From the NCBI RefSeq assembly GCF_949987535.1, contig NC_080081.1:39162428-39226427 (forward strand): a DNA stretch of 64,000 nucleotides, written 5' to 3'. Position 1 is the stretch's first letter. Each line of letters starts with the position of its first letter. A program made the position numbers and the translations under genes. The notes beneath the pieces were generated by a model. It did not search any database and was not told the DNA's origin. It was given only the letters and a program-made list of their open reading frames with translations. The DNA is from Balaenoptera acutorostrata (taxonomy: Eukaryota; Chordata; Mammalia; Artiodactyla; Balaenopteridae). Below, in pieces: positions 60,871 to 64,000 of this stretch.

Positions 60871-63800
60871 TCTTAAATTATCAAAGTAAATATTATTTTG
60901 AGTGCTTTTAAGTGTTTTAATACATAAAATCAGTAGGATGTAATTGAGGCATTCAGGTCTTAAGAACATGAAATTAACACCCAAGAAAGTTTAAAAACCC
61001 AAAATTTCTTGAGGTAATTTTCCATTCCTTATATAAATTGATCTAACTATAATGCTAAGAGAGAATTGGCCTCACATAAGTAAGTTTACACTGGGAAGAT
61101 TAGATTTTTCCATCTGTGAGATTTACCTGACTCCAAAGGAAAACGTTTATGCATATAGACGTTATATATGAACATATATCTTTATGGTAAGTCAGAAAAA
61201 TTCCATTTCATAAAGTACCTTTGTAATTAACCATTACTTTTAATGTTCTGAAGCAAAACAAATAAAACAAACTTAATTATTATAAAACTGTAAGAAGTTA
61301 AAGCATTTTTAAACAGGCATATTATAATATTTCATTATAAAATATATTTTTCCTAACAATTTAAAGATTCAAATCAGCATTAACTTATTACACTTCATAA
61401 TTTTATTTACAATAGAAGAAAACAGTTGTGTTCCTCTGAACAAGAGACAATGATAAGAGATGATAGGAATGAAACAATGAAACAATTTAACCTTCCTCTG
61501 ATACATAAAATATCAACAACCATCTGACAAACAGAAAGATGCCTGTCTTTCATTCCTTTCCATCATATTTTCCTTATCAGGTTTAAGATTTCAATCTAAA
61601 CTGTAAGTTACACTTTATACCATTCAAAGGGACTAATGTGAAGCTATTCACAAGCAAGAGAAACTTCAGGTAATTTATTATTATATTTTCAGTTAATAAA
61701 ATCTATGCTATGAAAGAATTCAATTTACAGAATTTAATTTATAAGAAATGTGTAGAAAATATTAGTTGCTTCACAAAGTTATTTTCCAAAATCAATACAG
61801 CCTCTCACATTACAGATTGACACTCACCCTTTTTCAAATAATCCTAATTACCATCTCATATCTAAACATTGAAAACGTAACCTATTTTAGATCAATATTT
61901 CATCATAGCTACTTTTAATGATAACTATCCATATTGCACAGCTTTTGTTTGTTAAGCTGACAGAAAATTAGCTCTGCTTTTTCTTGCTTATGATTTGCAC
62001 TTGCATGTGAACCAGATGGCAGTAAGAATCAGATAAAAGAATAATAAACTTAAGCTAGAGAAATTGAGATTATTTGAAACAACATATCATTTCAAAGATA
62101 TAAAAACACTGATGGTTAAATCCCTTCCCTTTTGCTCTTAGCATGAGCTGTCTAATGCATTTATTTCCGTCTACCTTTATCGGAGAATCTGTCCATTAAA
62201 TTAAACCACGGAAATGCAGGGCAGATGAGTCTTCATTCAGGGAACTAATAAGCCCACTAAGTCATGAAGAGTACATCAGATGAGCTGTAGTTTTTCACCT
62301 TTCTTACACACCTGGGAGGCATTATACAATTTTCCCTCTGAAGGGAACTTTTTTCCTTGTCCAGAGGAAATACTTTTCTTACATAGGCTCTAAATAATGA
62401 GCCACTTTAGGTAACTGTGTAGAGAGACTTGTGTAGCAAAAGTACATCACAGGATGTGAGCTGTTAGAAACCCAAGCTTATTACTTTTATGTACAAAATG
62501 ATGCCACAACTCAAAAATTCCTAAAGCTCTATCTGTTTGGCATGCAATGAGGTAAGTGACAAATAAAGCTGTTCTAACATTAGCCTTGCTGTCTCCATGT
62601 CAAGGCCTGTATGAAACAGAAACCTGGCTTTCATAAAAAATTATTGTGAGATACTTGCATGAGCATGGATCCTTGGGGAGATTATAAATATGTCCTTATT
62701 GCATGAGAGGTTGGTTTTAATAGACGTTAGATATAGTTAATAAGAAATTTACTCTGACAATGGATAAAAAGAACATAAGAAGTTGAACTGGTAAATGAGA
62801 GGAAGAAGAGATGAAAATTTGACAGCACCAGTTACTTCAAATTACATAGTAATACAATAAACAGAGATATTCAAATATGTATAACTTTATATATCTGCAT
62901 ATATCAAATACTAATACAATAAACATGGAAGAAATATGTGGAAATCATTTTAATATTTGTTATTTTCAAATTGTTCAAATGTGCATTTTGATAAATTAGC
63001 TACCTATTTCAAATAAGAAATGACTCATAATTCTGAGATTCTGAGGAAATGTGTGTGTGTATTTATAAAAGTAAACATTTTTAGGTAAGAACTAAGAAAT
63101 TGGAATTGCTAAATTGCCTTTTGCTAATGTAATCTGATTTTTGTGCTGTTTTTTGAATTAACAGCTTCACATAATTATGTGAAGTAATTCTAACATTTTT
63201 CTATAAATAAAGCTAGTTGAAATAACTAAAGGGATGGAAAAAGCAATGCATGAATATTTTATTAGCTACAGTTGATTTTTTTTTTGCATGAATTGTAGGG
63301 TAAATTCTGATAGGATTGAAGAAAGAAGGCCAGTAGAAAATCAAACACATTCAACTTCAGTCTGTATATTTCCAACTTCAGATAACATTTCTTATATGAT
63401 AATTGACTTCTATTTATATTTTAAATAATATTTATTTAAAATAAAGCACCTATAAAAATATATTGATGAATACCATCCTGAATTGAGAGAAAAAGGGTTG
63501 AATTGAGTCAACATACATCTGACAGAATTAAAGATCTGGATTTTTTCAAAAGGAACTAGTTTATATTTTCAAAACCAAATTTCAAAATTCTGTAAATGAA
63601 AATAGATTTTAAAATGAAAATGTTTTAAATTAAAATTTCATTAAAAAATTTAAAATTTGAAACAAGTTGAATTCAGTGGTCCTTAGCACTTTAGTGCAAA
63701 GTAAGTAAAAATAAAAATCTTTGTTGTTCATGTTTCAATATTTTAAGATATACATCTTAAATAATGGAATTTTTTAAAGTGTCATTATACCTACCAGTTT

Positions 63801-64000
63801 ATAAAGTAAAATTTAACTATATTAATAGTTGTCCCAGTCTCACATAATAATTCATTTGCCTCCTGGGCAATTTTAAAGCACTTTTTAAAATCTTGATCAA
63901 TATAACATATAGGTGCAACACTCATGGGAAAAATGGCACCAAAATGGGGAAGAAAGACCTGAATGGCTTCCCTGGGCTCTCAGTAAATCACCACCTATAG
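60871..64000. other. unassigned AT-rich sequence at the right edge
   Basis: No gene is supported over 3 kb. A splice-acceptor-like tcccttccctttgctcttag-type tract (62121-62141) precedes a mixed-composition block to about 62.4 kb, which could be conserved non-coding DNA. This is only an impression. Elsewhere the DNA is AT-rich with stops in all frames. Confidence 0.45.

Noticed and set aside
1..64000. CRISPR arrays, operons, phage or other prokaryote-type systems
   Set aside because: Mammalian SINEs, LINEs, MaLR LTRs and microsatellites throughout show this is vertebrate nuclear DNA. No regularly spaced repeats are present.
1..64000. tRNA, 5S, U6, 7SK and Y RNA genes or pseudogenes
   Set aside because: No characteristic segments were seen. 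The only pol III boxes found are those inside CHR SINEs.

Overview
The window is mammalian nuclear DNA from a gene desert or a very large intron. I find no intact protein-coding gene, tRNA, rRNA or other structured RNA gene. The best organism guess is a cetacean or close relative. Five SINEs (6291, 46247, 49713, 52602, 58105) are tRNA-related CHR elements: each opens with the gggcttccctggtgg-type head, three carry clear pol III A and B boxes, and tails are A-rich or AAAT/AATT. The youngest L1 3' ends share the cetartiodactyl ending with 'gctgtacagcaaagtga' read on the plus strand. The SINEs usual in ruminants (Bov-tA, BovB) were not seen, which argues against cattle, sheep or deer. The species call is inference from repeat families recalled from memory.

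Layout. 1-2.8 kb: LTR-like remnant, then AT-rich DNA. 2.8-6.2 kb: old plus-strand L1 that keeps its 5' end but stops early in ORF2, followed by a CHR SINE. 6.7-15.5 kb: AT-rich DNA with decayed L1, MIR and MER20 pieces, a GGAA microsatellite, and the one short stretch that looks like a terminal coding exon (13700-13838). 15.7-20.7 kb: three consecutive minus-strand L1 3' segments, the first 3.3 kb long with a target-site duplication and a recognisable FADD reverse-transcriptase motif broken by frameshifts. 21.8-22.3 kb: antisense LTR-like element. 23-31 kb: decayed L1 and L2 in AT-rich DNA. 31-42 kb: MIR, MER5, an ERVL-like pol remnant and an interrupted old L1, with long TA and CA microsatellites. 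41-46 kb: three MLT1-type LTRs. 46-50 kb: plus-strand L1 lacking its reverse-transcriptase core, with CHR SINEs in it and at its end. 51.5-56.2 kb: two minus-strand L1 3' ends with clear target-site duplications, one holding a CHR SINE and the other a 228-bp hAT element with a perfect 8-bp duplication. 58.1 kb: a young CHR SINE. 58-64 kb: mostly unassigned AT-rich DNA with one LTR-like block.

The long open frames in the window are either L1 ORF2 pieces or frames that recur because the CHR SINE recurs. Nothing here looks like a new biological system. The items most worth checking are the exon-like segment at 13700, the datable nested insertions, and the rearranged L1 copies.
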